Shown here: positions 51,808 to 64,000 of the stretch, in pieces
Layout: each line of letters begins with the position of its first letter
Position numbering within the stretch: the first letter of the stretch is position 1
NCBI RefSeq assembly: GCF_963675165.1
Contig: NC_087386.1
Coordinates: 980,931-1,044,930, forward strand
DNA from: Halichondria panicea
Taxonomy: Eukaryota; Porifera; Demospongiae; Suberitida; Halichondriidae
DNA length: 64,000 nucleotides
Direction of reading: 5' to 3'
Position numbers and translations under genes: made by a program
The notes under the pieces: model-generated
The model's input: only the letters and a program-made list of their open reading frames with translations
Told to the model about the DNA's origin: nothing
Databases searched by the model: none

Positions 51808-54800
51808 TCAGAGTCCAGATAAGTCAGATAAGAACGAGTCATCAAACATTCCGCTACTAGTGTCCTTAAAACCCAACTGAACAGAGAGTCTTTTTCGTAG
51901 CGGTAGGTTTCTCAGATGTGAGTTAAGCAGTTTCTTAATGTTGGTTGTCATATCAAAAGTCTTCTCTGTGTCTCTCATGTACCTGGGGTGGGAACGTTAG
52001 TCGACAATATTAGGGCAATCAATTAGGTTTTGTTTATACTAAACAATGCATGTATTTGAGTGTGTTTTGAAAAGAGAAGATCTGATCAATTAGTCACATT
52101 ACAGCGATGGTGATAGCCTGCTATGGCCACCTGTACATCTTACTTAACCACAATAGACCTTTTAACTACATTACACTAACCGAGGGGAAGGTGGGGGGAA
52201 GGTGGGAGTAAGCCGGCTTGTACAGATTCTACACATACCACCATGACAAACATACCACCATGACAAACATACCACCATGACAACAATAACAATCAGACAA
52301 CAACGTGTCCAAACCAGCAGTAGACAGGAAATACAGTGAAGCCTTGGAATAAAGGACACGTTGAGAGTAGCTACATTATATTATTATATAGAGGCTGCAG
52401 AAAGACTCACTTGTTGCACAGATCCTGCACCATGGAGGGGGCAAGGGAGTAAGATGACTGGAAGTCAGACAAGTATCTGAGAAAATAAAACACACGCATA
52501 AACAACAGGAAGGTCTAAAAACAATCCAAAGCGAGTTATGCACAGGAAACTGAATAATAGTTGCAGCAGTTATCTCACTTGAAGTCTCCTTTAACCACGA
52601 CCTTCTCTTGTAGATGGTGTTGACCCAGTCAGCATGGATACAGTGACGATAAGCCTCACTCACTATTAAGGCCTGTAATGAGAACGAGGGTCGATAATTA
52701 TAGTCAAAACATTGTGTATATACATGTACGTACAATAATTGTGACATAATGATATTGTTTAATGATCTGTAGACACTTGTACACTTGTGTCGAAAGCCAA
52801 CACATGTATACAGATGCCAGACAAGTTCATTAGGTATACCTATACAAGCCTCTTAGAAAGCCGTACAAAACCCGAATGTTTCCAATGTACATTCTATATG
52901 TACCTACATATTATGTATACCTCAGAGAAGGGCTCTGTCTCCATGTACTGCAGCACGTTCCTGGCACTGAGGTTGATCACTTGCTTCCGCTGTTGTAACA
53001 GAGAGAGTTGTAGTGCTACCAGTCTAGCCTGGGTCGTGCAGTACTCTGCCTTGCTCAATATGTCCTCCTATAGAGAAGAATTAACACACGGTACAACTGC
53101 AGCCAACTGTTATAATTGGAGTCAAACAATTGAAACCAAGCCACACCATTTTAAGGGAAGTACGTACATACGCTTCAATTAAGGAAATATATGCAAACTT
53201 GAAAGCAGAGTGCAGTATACATTCCAGTTACTTTCCTAGGATTCGTAACTATGCCAGAACCCAAACAGAACATGGGAATTAAGAATCTCCTAGCTAAATT
53301 CAAGGAACTCAGACGATATTAATCAGAATTGATATATGGGGAAGTTTTGTTGGGTCGAAGAGGATACTAGTCTAAGAGTTGTTGTACACATGCACGCTCA
53401 GGATACAGCATGCGTATCCGTACATAGTGACAATACATGCACACATCAAATGAGATGCTGAGGGTACAGGAAGAATACATATAAAAATATCCTCTATTAC
53501 ACGTAGATCATCAAAATAGCAAAATAGACAAAACATATCAACAAAATAATACCTAATATGATGATAATACATGTACATCCTATATACATCCTCCCAATTA
53601 ACGTGTGTCTGATGATTTACAACATGCAGACAATGCCTTTGATACTGTTTCATTCATAACACATCAAAGCAGCCAATATACCTCTCTCCCTGTACTACTA
53701 TGCATGGCCCCCTACTAGTACCTATTTAGGCTAGAGTCCTTTATTGCTGCTTTGCATATTCTATCATTATCCAACCCCTACTTGTGTCTCAAGATATAAC
53801 TTAATTAATGTGCCTTTGATCAATGTCACTTCAAAGAATGCTGGCCAGGCTCAAATTACTGCACCTGGTTGTGCCTACACTGAGGAGAGTCCTAGGTGGT
53901 ACTGATCAAAGAGGGCTAATCTGATTATACTGCATGTTTACATGGGGAGATAAAAATTATCTAAGCAGGAAATAATGATAAGCAGGCTATAATTATATGA
54001 GCTGAGCTGAAACAAGCAAACTTCAGGCCAAACTTCAGGACACACTGGCCTACCCACCAACTCACCTGAGCGTAGGTTTTAGCAGCTGCCTTGTAGCCGT
54101 CGAATGCACTCTTCAGTCGCTTGACAGTGTCGGAATTGCTGGCCACTAAAGCAGAGGAGAATTACGGCATGGTTAAATCTATATATAAACACCAAAATAG
54201 ATTAGCTAATAGAGACAGATCAATAGAAACCATATACAGAGTGTGACTGTTCCTAAACTTATTGACCTCAACAAAAGATGACTTCTATTACATATGTACA
54301 TGAGCAGGATGTGTGGCTGAAAGTGTAACCATCAATTGGAAAATTCTTCCCAAAATCAGAAGCTACCGGTCACAGCTCACAGCTTGCTACCGGTCACAGC
54401 TCATGCACAGCTTGCTACTGGTCACAGCTCACAGCTTATGCAAGAGATACATGTGGTCAATAAAACCTTATTACATACGTTGTTACCGTATTACTAGAAT
54501 TTTGCGGGTGAAAACCTTTGCGGATCAGCCAAATCGGCAGAAATTTGACCTTTTGCGATCTAACTATTGCATTCTGGCAAGGATCGTGTGTGTTTACTAG
54601 TAATAATTCAGGTTTTACGATTTTGTTGTTGCGAATTGATCAACCCTCGCAAAGTTCACATATGTTTGATGCTCGTAAAACATTCTAGTAATATACGGTA
54701 TGTTAACCTTCTATCCATGCATGCACTTACCGAGCATCTTTGGCCTCAAGCTCTTCACTTCCTGCTCTGCTTGTTCTTGTCTGGTCTTGGCTAACTCATG

Positions 54801-57800
54801 AAACATGGCAAACTTCAACGCTACCATCTGTATCATCTCGGGGTTGTTGCCATGGCTACGTAGGTAATCCAGCAAGGCCACTCGTAGTTGCTCCTCCTAT
54901 AGACACAAACCACAGAGTTATATTCACGTATGCTGACCAGTGTGCTATCAGGGTTCTATATAGTGGGGGCCCAGAAACAGACATGTATAGCTACACCATT
55001 CCTGTCCGAAAAATCATGGGATTTTGCATTTCTATAGCTTTGTTGTTGAGGGAAGTGCTGTTTGTGTATTTACTGTTTGCATGTGTATTTGCATAACTGG
55101 TACAAGTTGCATTAGCTATCGGGAAATCATTTTGTTGACTCGATCATCGTCTGATAACCCAATAAAAACATACACATCCCTCGAGGAAGAATAAAGCTAT
55201 TTCTATGGGTACATCACACTTGTTGACCTGCCAGTAGCTAGGAATCATTACTAGTACATTGGAAACTTATACTGTTGACTCTATACAATGATGACTTGCA
55301 TGGCGGCCTGAGGCATTCCAAAATAAGGAGGAGAGAAAGACATACACAACATCTTCAGGGAACAAACAAGTGACTTGTAGGGACTCTATGCATTGGACTA
55401 TACGTAAGATGTATAAAGAAGGTTTTAGCTGCAGTTGCTCAATTAGGAGCTAATTAACCTTTAAAGGTACTCAATACGTGTGCCAGGCAACAGAACAGTC
55501 TCAACAAATATATATTATAGTCCATATCTACATGTACATGCATAATTATATAGTCTATTCCAGAAATAACACCTATTTATACCAGACAGTGGGTACTATC
55601 TACAACTACTAAACAGTCCACAAACCCACCTCCACTTTCCACAAAATAGTAACTAAGCTTTAGAGCAGACCTCAAGGGGCAATTACTGGCAGATACCCAG
55701 ACCCACTGAGTACTACAGCTAGACCTCTACTACATGTGAGCCAGCTGAACAAATGTGGCATGATTAAAATAGTCCCTATAAGGGGTAATCAATGTTCTTA
55801 GGTCATTTCCACGCTGTCTAGTGTCTTCTGGTTATTCTTTCTTGCCTCTCTCTTGTTGCTTGAAACTTATGTTCAGGTGAATCAAAGTTTAGGAATGGTA
55901 TATAACAACTTTATCCCTATATAATAGCACGAATGAAAATATAGTGAACAACGAGTACATATTATATACATTAGTACAGCAAATCGAGTTATACATAATT
56001 ATAGTACAGCCAGCATTTGTATTTGCATGAGAACCTTGATTGTATATACACACATTAGAACTGTAGCCATTGCACACCCGTTTATCTACACTAGCTACAT
56101 CATACAATTGTGTGTTATCTAATATACTGTTACAAAACACTCGCTGAAATGAGTACGACCAATATAAGACGTGCAATTGGTTGCCTTATATGTATACCAA
56201 ATTGAAGACAAGACATTTGAACAAACACCTGATTCAGAAGCAGTAAACATGTTTTTACCAACTTTAATTGAATTAGCAATCACATGATTGCTTACAATAC
56301 AGGGTGGTGGGCAATAAATATCATGAATATCATTTAATGCTGTCATTATTGTCACCCAAAACTCTAAACACATCAGAAGCTCCTCTTTATCGCTACAAAC
56401 AAATAAGCCCCCCCCCCCCCCCTCCCCACAAGCAGCACTTGGTGGTGAGAGCTGTGGGAATGCAGTCACATGCAGGATGGATAACACCTATATAGTTGCA
56501 GTATTATATAGTCTCACTAAATGCACTTCAAAGAATTGATCACGACAGGTTTAGCAATAGTGTGTGCAACAACACACTCGAGCTATTAAGTTGTAAGGCA
56601 TCTCGATTCATGGAGACAGTGTACACAATGGGCACACAGCCAAAGAATATGTACATACAGTGAATTGCAACCTGTGCCATATAATTATTGTATAATTATT
56701 GATGATCAATAACTAATTGAGGCACTTGCAATGAATGCACACATACAACATAACTTAGCTAAGGACTTGGCACATAACTTAGCTAAGGACTTGGCACATA
56801 ACTTAGCTAAGGACTTGGCACATAACTTAGCTAGATTATTGTGTGTACAAGTAGCATGTCTCCCAGAACCCCCCCCCCCTCTAGATTATTGTGTGTACAA
56901 GTAGCATGTCTCCCAGAACCCCCCCCCCCTCTAGATTATTGTGTGTACAGGTAGCATGTCTCCCAGAACCCCCCCCCCCTCTAGATTATTGTGTGTACAG
57001 GTAGCATGTCTCCCAGAACCCCCCCCCCCTCTAGATTATTGTGTGTACAGGTAGCATGTCTCCCAGAACCCCCCCCCCCTCTAGATTATTGTGTGTACAG
57101 GTAGCATATCTCCCAGAACCCCCCCCCCCCTCTAAATTGTACAGGTAGCATATCTCTCAGAACCCCCCCTCCCTATCCCAGAACCCCCCTCCTTAGATTA
57201 CTGTGTGTACAGGTAGCATATCTCCCAGAACCCCCCCTCCATAGATTACTGCGTGTACAGGTAGCATGTCTCCCAGAACCCCCCTCCTTAGATTACTGTG
57301 TGTACAGGTAGCATATCTCCCAGAACCCCCCCCTCCATAGATTACTGTGTGTACAGGTAGCATATCTCCCAGAACCCCCCCTCCCTAGATTACTGCGTGT
57401 ACAGGTAGCATGTCTCCCAGAACCCCCCTCCTTAGATTACTGTGTGTACAGGTAGCATATCTCCCAGAACCCCCCCTCCATAGATTACTGTGTGTACAGG
57501 TAGCATGTCTCCCAGAACCCCCCCTCCCTAGATTACTGTGTGCATGTCTCCCAGAACCCCCCCTCCCTAGATCACTGTGTGCATGTCTCCCAGAACCCCC
57601 CCTCCCTAGATCACTGTGTGCATGTCTCCCAGAACCCCCCCTCCCTAGATTACTGTGTGCATGTCTCCCAGAACCCCCCCTCCCTAGATTACTGTGTGCA
57701 TGTCTCCCAGAACCCCCCTCCCTAGATTACTGTGTGTACAGGTAGCATGTCTCCCAGAACCCCCCCTCCCTAGATTACTGTGTGTACAGGTAGCATGTCT

Positions 57801-60800
57801 CCCAGAACCCCCCCCTCCCTAGATTACTGTGTGTACAGGTAGCATATCTCACAGAACCCCCCCTCCATAGATGACTGTGTGTACAGGTAGCATGTCTCCC
57901 AGAACCCCCCCTCCCTAGATTACTGAGTGCATGTCTCCCAGAACCCCCCCTCCCTAGATTACTGAGTGCATGTCTCCCAGAACCCCCCCTCCCTAGATTA
58001 CTGTGTGCATGTCTCCCAGAACCCCCCCTCCCTAGATTACTGTGTGCATGTCTCCCAGAACCCCCCCTCCCTAGATTACTGTGTGCATGTCTCCCAGAAC
58101 CCCCCTCCCTAGATTACTGTGTGTACAGGTAGCATGTCTCCCAGAACCCCCCCTCCCTAGATTACTGTGTGTACAGGTAGCATGTCTCCCAGAACCCCCC
58201 CCCCCTCCCTAGATTACTGTGTGTACAGGTAGCATATCTCCCAGAACCCCCCCTCCATAGATTACTGTGTGTACAGGTAGCATGTCTCCCAGAACCCCCC
58301 CTCCCTAGATTACTGTGTGCATGTCTCCCAGAACCCCCCCCCCTAGATTACTGAGTGCATGTCTCCCAGAACCCCCCCTCCCTAGATTACTGTGTGCATG
58401 TCTCCCAGAACCCCCCCTCCCTAGATTACTGAGTGCATGTCTCCCAGAACCCCCCCTCCCTAGATTACTGTGTGCATGTCTCCCAGAACCCCCCCCCTCC
58501 CTAGATTACTGAGTGCATGTCTCCCAGAACCCCCCTCCCTAGATTACTGAGTGCATGTCTCCCAGAACCCCCCCTCCCTAGATTACTGAGTGCATGTCTC
58601 CCAGAACCCTCCCCCTCCCTAGATTACTGAGTGCATGTCTCCCAGAACCCCCCCTCCCTAGATTACTGTGTGCATGTCTCCCAGAACCCCCCCTCCCTAG
58701 ATTACTGTGTGCATGTCTCCCAGAACCCCCCCTCCCTAGATTACTGTGTGCATGTCTCCCAGAACCCCTCCTCCCTAGATTACTGTGTGTACAGGTAGCA
58801 TGTCTCCCAGAACCCCTCCTCCCTAGATTACTGTGTGTACAGGTAGCATGTCTCCCAGAACCCCCCCTCCCTAGATTACTGTGTGTACAGGCACGTACAC
58901 ATAGTGGGGGATTCCCCCTCCTATAAATCATATTTTACTCCACCCAAGCCCTTTTTGTAATACCAGTATCTAATGTTGCTATAGCTACAGATACAGATAC
59001 AGTACATTGCACAATGAAACAACCATGCTTGAATTGGGAGCACTCACTTTCTCTACACCGGTGTGAACCAGCCTCTCAAACTCATCAGCCTTGATGAGCA
59101 GCCCTATCATCTTATTGTATCTGCTGATGCCAGTCAGCATTCTCACCTGCATGACATGAAGTAAAGAGCATGCTCATACACACAACATACAGTACAATTA
59201 ACACATGTACAGTATCGCTTACATTATAAGGGCGGAAAAATATTTGGTTTTCCTGTAAGCAAAACAAAAGCAATAATATGCAGCACGCTGGGACGATCAG
59301 ACCACTGCAACTGTTCTGGTAATGATAATTATATGTTCCCAGGGCTGTGAATAGCCTCAGTCTAACCAGTGCACACTCCTGGTGATTATATTGATACTCC
59401 CCTTGGAAACACACCTCATGCACACGTCCGTGGTGATTATATTGATACTCTCCTTGGAAACACACCTCATGCACACGTCCGTGGTGATTATTCATACCCC
59501 CTTGGAAACACACTTTAATCTGATACTCGCCTTGGAAACACCCCTCAAGCTGACACTCTCCTTAGAAATACACTTCGATCTGACACTCCCCTAGGAAACA
59601 CAAGCAGAGGGGAAGAACCTACAAGTGTCCCCTATAACGAGCACTAAAGCCCTAGCTTGCAACAGCTGATTATTGTGGGCAAACATTGAAGCCTATTGAC
59701 AAACTGATCCCATTATTTGTTAACAGATATCCCCATAATATACACAATGGTTATCTTACAATAATTATAACTGCAGGGTAGCTTTTAAGAGAATAACTCT
59801 GTTATTGCTCATTGGAATGGTCTCATTGGAACAGCCTTAATAATACGTACATGTACATAGTATACAAGTCTTGGACATAGTGCTGATAAAACCAATCTGC
59901 TAATAAAACCAATCTATAGAATTCACTTTTTCTGGAATGTGCACGTATATAAGAATCAAAATGAGTTCTTATGTAACACTTAATTAAGCATTATAGCTAT
60001 TAGGAAGTTTTCTTTACTGTTATTACAAGTCTATGCATGGTTGCATGGTTGCATGCACAATACATAGAATATGTGACTAGGGACAGTTGCAAGGGTACAA
60101 GGTACAGTGAAGGGGACTAGAGCAGAGCATGCATGACTTGGCAATGACTTGGCATCAGCTGATTCCAACCATATTGGTTGCCAAGATATCTAGCTATGAG
60201 TCTAGGAATGTGTAACCAGGAAGCTACTGCGTATTGTGTGGTTCTGTGGGTTTGTATCATTCTCCAAATTTAGGAAATTGTAGTTAAAGCCTTACCTTGA
60301 CTTGGTGTGTCTACAGAGCCGAGTAACTTTGCCATTGAGAGGAGACCGTTGCTGAGGTGGGTGTGGTCTTGGATGAGGTGTGCTATCATGGCCTGGAAGT
60401 CACGACTGGTGGTGTGAGGGTGGTACACAGAGGCCTTGGGGGAGTCTCGGCCATTGCCTGTGTGTGTGAGTGTGGAGGGGGGCAATATTGTATGAAATAA
60501 AAGCACACAGCTACTGCAATTCTACAACCCATTCTACTGTATTGTACTTTTTCTGTATTCTACCCATTAATTCCACAACGATTCTACTGTTTCTACTGAC
60601 ATTCTCATTGTATTGTAATTGTACAACCCATTCGATCTACTGTGACTAAACTGACTGCATTATGCTCACAAGGTCCAATCACATATATTGTGTGGGTGTA
60701 GCTGAGCATGTGTGTGTACAGAGATGGTTGCCTATAGGTTGCTAAGAATGCAAATTGTGGTGGCCACAATGAGAGGTGAGGTAAGCTGTTGTTTTGAAAC

Positions 60801-61818
60801 TTGATGCATGTCTAATGTTCAGTGCAGGTGCTGTGTTCACTATAATTGTTTTACAACCCCTCACAGCTATAGCCTGAAGCACATGATTATCATGGCTGTT
60901 CAAATTACCTTACAAGGAAATTCTAAGAGACTGCTACTAGTCATAACAGTGTCATCCAACTATAGGCTATGGGAAAGATAAATTACCTCTAAAATTGTTT
61001 TATTGATACTAAGGAAACCATAAAACTTTTAATAATTTTAATATGCATATGTTGTATGTACTGTAGCCATATAACTCACTCTTCTCTGCCAGCCCATATT
61101 GGCCAAGTATCCCACAACCTGCAGACAACACAGACAATGACATCATCACTGTGTTTGACAACATAATACGTACACACACACTTATTCTAATGGGCCAGCT
61201 GGGAAGTTATGACTACAGTAAACAGTAGAGGCCATTATTGCCTTTGCTGTTGGTAAGCAACTGATAGGTAGCCATGGGTACTATTGGATTAGGCCATGAG
61301 TACAACATTCCATTCACTATAATGCAGGCTGGGGGTCATTATGTGTCAGCAGTGTAATTCACATAATTCACATAATCCTATTAATCATTAATTGTAGTCA
61401 AATCACGGATGTAATAACAATCAGACAAAGTTTTGTAAACTGTTATTGAATATCTCCAAGGGCAACATAATCACAGTATACGATATCAGACACTAATTGA
61501 GACCATAGTGAGAGAAAATATAAAACATGCCTGAAATTGCATAACAAACGTAACAGCATTTTACATACACGAGCAATAAATATGTCAACTATACCAAATC
61601 CATATATTGACATGAAGTACACACACTCAGCTAACTAGCTGGGGCTCCAGGTTGCACAGCCTATATAGACATGGACTCACCAGCTGGGGCTCCAGGTTGC
61701 GCACTTTAATGAACTGTCCAGCGAGGTTGTTCTTCTCAGGAAGGCTCTTTGAGAGGATAATGGTGAGAGTGTCGAATGGATCTCTGTTGACAATCGAGGC
61801 ATAAGGTGTACGCAGAGC
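51808..61818 (-). CDS. SPG11: Spatacsin (SPG11) homologue, C-terminal exons
   Basis: Minus-strand exons with good splice signals: 61681-61818 (NRDPFDTLTIILSKSLPEKN), 61080-61118, 60296-60457, 59048-59146 (VRMLTGISRYNKMIGLLIKA), 54731-54896 (EEQLRVALLDYLRSHGNNPE), 54066-54145 (KSAFDGYKAAAKTYAQ), 52921-53067 (EDILSKAEYCTTQARLVALQ), 52579-52672 (ALIVSEAYRHCIHADWVNTI), 52411-52476 (KYLSDFQSSYSLAPSMVQ), 51808-51982 (ends DSFLSDLSGL, stop). The order matches the end of human spatacsin (LLTGIGRYNEM, TALLDYI, AEAYDFVPDW, LKGDFNYLEEF). Spatacsin is a very large lysosome-associated protein that works with spastizin and AP-5 in autophagic lysosome reformation. The 5' part lies right of the window or beyond exons I could not find. 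Exon 52579-52672 is one base short for the frame. The joins around 61080-61118 and 60296-60457 to 59146 are unresolved. Confidence 0.85.
52230..52285. repeat. Short tandem repeat, about 17-18 bp x 3
   Basis: Three copies of CATACCACCATGACAAA in a spatacsin intron. Confidence 0.8.
54355..54440. repeat. Tandem repeat, about 27 bp x 3
   Basis: Three copies of a unit starting CTACCGGTCACAGCTCA, in a spatacsin intron next to a short inverted-repeat element. Confidence 0.75.
54484..54700. repeat. Diverged inverted-repeat element (TACCGTATTACTAGAAT termini)
   Basis: Left TACCGTATTACTAGAAT, right ATTCTAGTAATATACGGTA. About 217 bp. The tip matches the TACCGTAT family while the inside differs, so it is a related subfamily. 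Confidence 0.65.
56748..56833. repeat. 24-bp tandem repeat, about 3.5 copies
   Basis: Near-identical copies of CATAACTTAGCTAAGGACTT plus GGCA, immediately left of the C-rich minisatellite. Confidence 0.85.
56835..58895. repeat. C-rich minisatellite of about 2 kb in a spatacsin intron
   Basis: Roughly 45-50 tandem units. A long unit (about 48 bp) contains GTGTACAGGTAGCATGTCTC, CCAGAACC and a run of 6-11 C. A short unit (about 39 bp) lacks the TACAGGTAG segment. The first six units have long pure C runs followed by TCTAGATTATT. Later ones carry CCCTCCCTAGATTACT. Long and short units alternate in blocks, and a block of several hundred bases recurs (57720-58140 against 58110-58330 and beyond). 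Lengths divisible by 3 create long spurious frames on both strands. The G-rich strand could form quadruplexes. Confidence 0.95.
59375..59600. repeat. Tandem repeats of about 52 and 29 bp
   Basis: Three copies of a unit with GGTGATTATATTGATACTCC and CTTGGAAACACACCTCATGC, then three copies of a shorter CTGACACTC-CTTGGAAACAC unit. Lies between spatacsin exons. Confidence 0.85.
61627..61700 (-). repeat. 54-bp tandem duplication across a spatacsin exon end
   Basis: The exon's 3' end (AACCTGGAGCCCCAGCTG) and its donor are followed 54 bases on by a second copy with a CTAGTTAGC donor. Reading through the first donor stays in frame and would add 18 residues. The first donor (GTGAGT) is stronger. Confidence 0.6.
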
Positions 61819-61819
61819 C

Positions 61820-62974
61820 TGTGGGTGTGTGGTGTGTGATGATAGTGTGTGGTGTGAGTGTGTGGTGTGGTTGTGGTGTGTGTGTGTGTGTGTGATAGTG
61901 GGTGTCGATAGTGTGTGGTGTGTGATGTGTGTGCATGGTGATAAGAGTGTGGTGTATGCATGTACATGTACATGTATGTACACTACTGCATCTGGTTTTT
62001 GGAATGACAATGCATTATTAGGGATACTACAAGACTGTAAGTTGATCCCTTCACACATCCCATAACTCGAGGGGGTGATAGACCTAAGGAAGAGCCCCAA
62101 GGAAGAGCATATCATGTGCAGTTGATATATTGTATTACTCAACATCCTGACACATGCTGACACAGTAGGGCATAATACAGGCGTAACGTTGTGTGTACAA
62201 ACAATGGACAAGATATGATCCTAACTATATATCATTACAAACAATCCACTAGCCGTGGTGTCTAGTGTCATAACAAACACAGCTACTACGCCCGAGAGAG
62301 GAAATTCAATCACAATCGGTTTACTAGCTCAGCGAATAATCACGAAAACAAAGCTGATTTTCCAGTTTGAGGGCTTCGAAAACCAATCAAATGCTCAGAA
62401 ACAGGAACAAATAGCAGACCTTTAGACGCCATTTAGTCTACTAGTAGGCAAGCAAGCTAGGAAATAGTGTCATGAATGTTCTTCCTAGGAATGCTAGCTG
62501 TGTTTACATGCATAATTATCATTACCGAAAATGTATTTTGTGGACTTTTGGAATTTTGTAACACTGAATAGTTATATATACTTTAATCAGCGCAAATATC
62601 TCAGCTCGGTAATTACAGCCTTTAACTAAATACAAACATAGAGGAAACTGACAAACAAGATTTACATAGCTATAAATAGAAACATACGATCTGTCCTAAA
62701 AAAAGGTTTTCTTACGGCGTTTCAGTCAGTTGCTTCATAAAAGGCCTCAGGGGACTGCCTCACTAATTGGGCACACTTATGACTACCTATGACTACCAAC
62801 ACCTGCAGAGGTAATTGGCCTGTAATTACTGCACACGTTGGATGCCACACTATACACCACCGCCCCCTTACAACTGCTACAGCAAAATAGTCTATACATG
62901 GTGTTATTGAAGTCATTTAGTCATAAAGACTAATCTGGTGTGTCTCTGTTCTGTCTCTTTTTCTTAATAGCCAA
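61820..62974. other. Region right of the last recognised spatacsin exon
   Basis: A GT-rich simple repeat is at 61820-61945. The minus-strand frame at 62722-62916 has no recognisable similarity. No further spatacsin exon is identified, so the rest of the gene is either outside the window or in exons too short or diverged to see. Confidence 0.35.
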
Positions 62975-63160
62975 TAAAGTCTTTCATGTCACAATATCGC
63001 CGTTACCAATGTTGTATAATTATGACACCACAATGTGATATCCATATAAGGAATGCTTTACTTATTTCAAAGATTCTGCAAAACCCTGTAAGGGCAGCGA
63101 TATTGACATGAAAGACTTTATGTTTATACGTACGTATACGTTTCATGTCAATATCGCCAG
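62975..63160. repeat. Short inverted-repeat element with TAAAGTCTTTCATGTCA ends
   Basis: TAAAGTCTTTCATGTCACAA at 62975 is mirrored by TTGACATGAAAGACTTTA ending at 63120, giving about 146 bp. A third partial copy, TTTCATGTCAATATCGCC, follows at 63141-63159, hinting at nested or repeated insertion. Confidence 0.7.
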
Positions 63161-63434
63161 CTCAAAACCAGAGACAGTATATACATGTATGTAGTCTACA
63201 GAAGCCAAATGATGCATTACATGTACTTTGAAGACATTATGAATATATGCGTTAGACAATCATATCAGAACTGAACTAGGATACACATACACATAGGCAA
63301 TTCAGTGCAGGGTCTGCTGTAAATAAGAATGCTGAACGGACAAGGCACAATGAATAGAAAGCACTTGATCATCTCATTATACCCCCACACTAAATGAATG
63401 TCATTGCAACACTGGCATGTGTTTACTCTCTACA

Positions 63435-63572
63435 AAAACTGTGGGAAAATAGCACACACATTTAGACATGAGGGGCCATTGTAGCAGCAGAAGTTACTAA
63501 ACTGTGGGAAAATAGTACACACATTCAGATACACGCAGACATGAGGGGCCATTGTAGCAGCAGAGGTTACTG
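63435..63572. repeat. Tandem duplication of about 66-70 bp
   Basis: Two copies of a unit starting ACTGTGGGAAAATAG and including CATGAGGGGCCATTGTAGCA lie head to tail. The second copy has an extra ATACACGCA. Nothing else recognised between 63161 and 64000. Confidence 0.85.
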
Positions 63573-64000
63573 TAAAGGTCAAATATAAATAACAAAACAG
63601 TGTTCACAAGAGTATTCCTAATGCCCTAGCTACATGGTAAACAAAAGAAACCTCAGCTGTTAAAAGTCAGCTTTTATATATATAGACCAGTGGTGTTAAT
63701 GTTATGTGGTCTATCCCTTAGCTACTAAAATTCATTTCTCAGTGTACCCTGTCAGGTACACAGTGAGCCTTCTGTTCTAGTGATGTCACACTAGTCACAG
63801 TATTACTTAATTACAATTCTTATTATCTATTTATAAATGAGGGATTTATAATGATGGGAAAAAGGGAAATCAATGCCTTTATGTTGATAAGGAAAGCCAT
63901 AAGAAGAATGACAATATTATGGGTGTCAAAAAACCACTTGACACCCGATGACCCTGAGTGGGAAAAGATTAATAATAATCCCATTTCAACAAGAGTGGGC

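Noticed and set aside
57410-58931. Long open frames on both strands encoding PEPPLPRLLCACL-type and HSNLGRGGSGRHA-type repeats
   Set aside because: They are by-products of minisatellite units whose lengths are multiples of three; no start, splice or composition evidence for coding.
56748-59600. CRISPR-like alternation of repeats and spacers
   Set aside because: Units are contiguous tandem repeats without unique spacers, in a eukaryotic intron.
62722-62916. Minus-strand frame as a 5' spatacsin exon
   Set aside because: No similarity to spatacsin and no convincing splice sites in frame.

Overview
The window looks like nuclear DNA of an early-branching animal, most probably a demosponge. The evidence is intron-rich genes with mostly short GT-AG introns, animal gene families (TRAF/MATH, spatacsin/SPG11, cytochrome c, a MINDY4-type exon, HELZ-type helicase, PERK-type kinase), AT-rich non-coding DNA, many small inverted-repeat elements and non-LTR retrotransposon fragments. 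No prokaryotic, organellar, CRISPR, rRNA or tRNA signal was recognised. All exon joins are read by eye from splice signals and frame continuity.

Positions 1-42282 hold a minus-strand tandem array of one gene family. The full architecture is: N-terminal Cys-rich module, CCCH zinc finger(s), Pro/Ser/Gln-rich linker, HELZ-type superfamily-1 helicase, variable linker, C-terminal PERK-type eIF2-alpha-kinase-like domain. Unit A (34475-42282) is the most complete: 16 exons that join in frame to about 1,728 aa. Unit B (21235-27502) has the same layout. Unit D (5121-10531) has it with a disrupted zinc-finger exon. Unit E (1-4352) has an amplified zinc-finger region and runs off the left edge. Unit C (15331-20583) lacks the helicase. 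Unit F (32925-33995) has only two zinc-finger modules and a linker. Unit G (about 28970-31539) is a zinc-finger pseudogene split by a non-LTR retrotransposon. Unit H (about 12975-14350) is a decayed kinase tail framed by perfect 137-bp inverted repeats. Plus-strand remnants of a coiled-coil gene sit in three gaps between units, so the duplicated block seems to have been larger than one gene.

At 42283-42617 unit A is head-to-head with a plus-strand cytochrome c gene (42618-43445). Two plus-strand TRAF/MATH genes follow (44311-46965 and 47558-49919), both with N-terminal linkers built from strings of small phase-0 exons. A lone minus-strand MINDY4-like exon lies at 51132-51235. From 51808 to at least 61818 the minus strand carries the C-terminal exons of a spatacsin homologue, one of which has an apparent single-base frameshift. 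A C-rich minisatellite of about 2 kb fills one of its introns.

The main candidate for a new system is the array. It joins an RNA-helicase/zinc-finger module, related to vertebrate HELZ/HELZ2, to a kinase of the PERK/PKR family in single polypeptides. The copies vary: one has a pseudokinase, one lacks the helicase, one is zinc-finger only. TRAF and cytochrome c genes are next door. A role in sensing foreign or stress RNA and braking translation is inference from the domains, not something the sequence proves.
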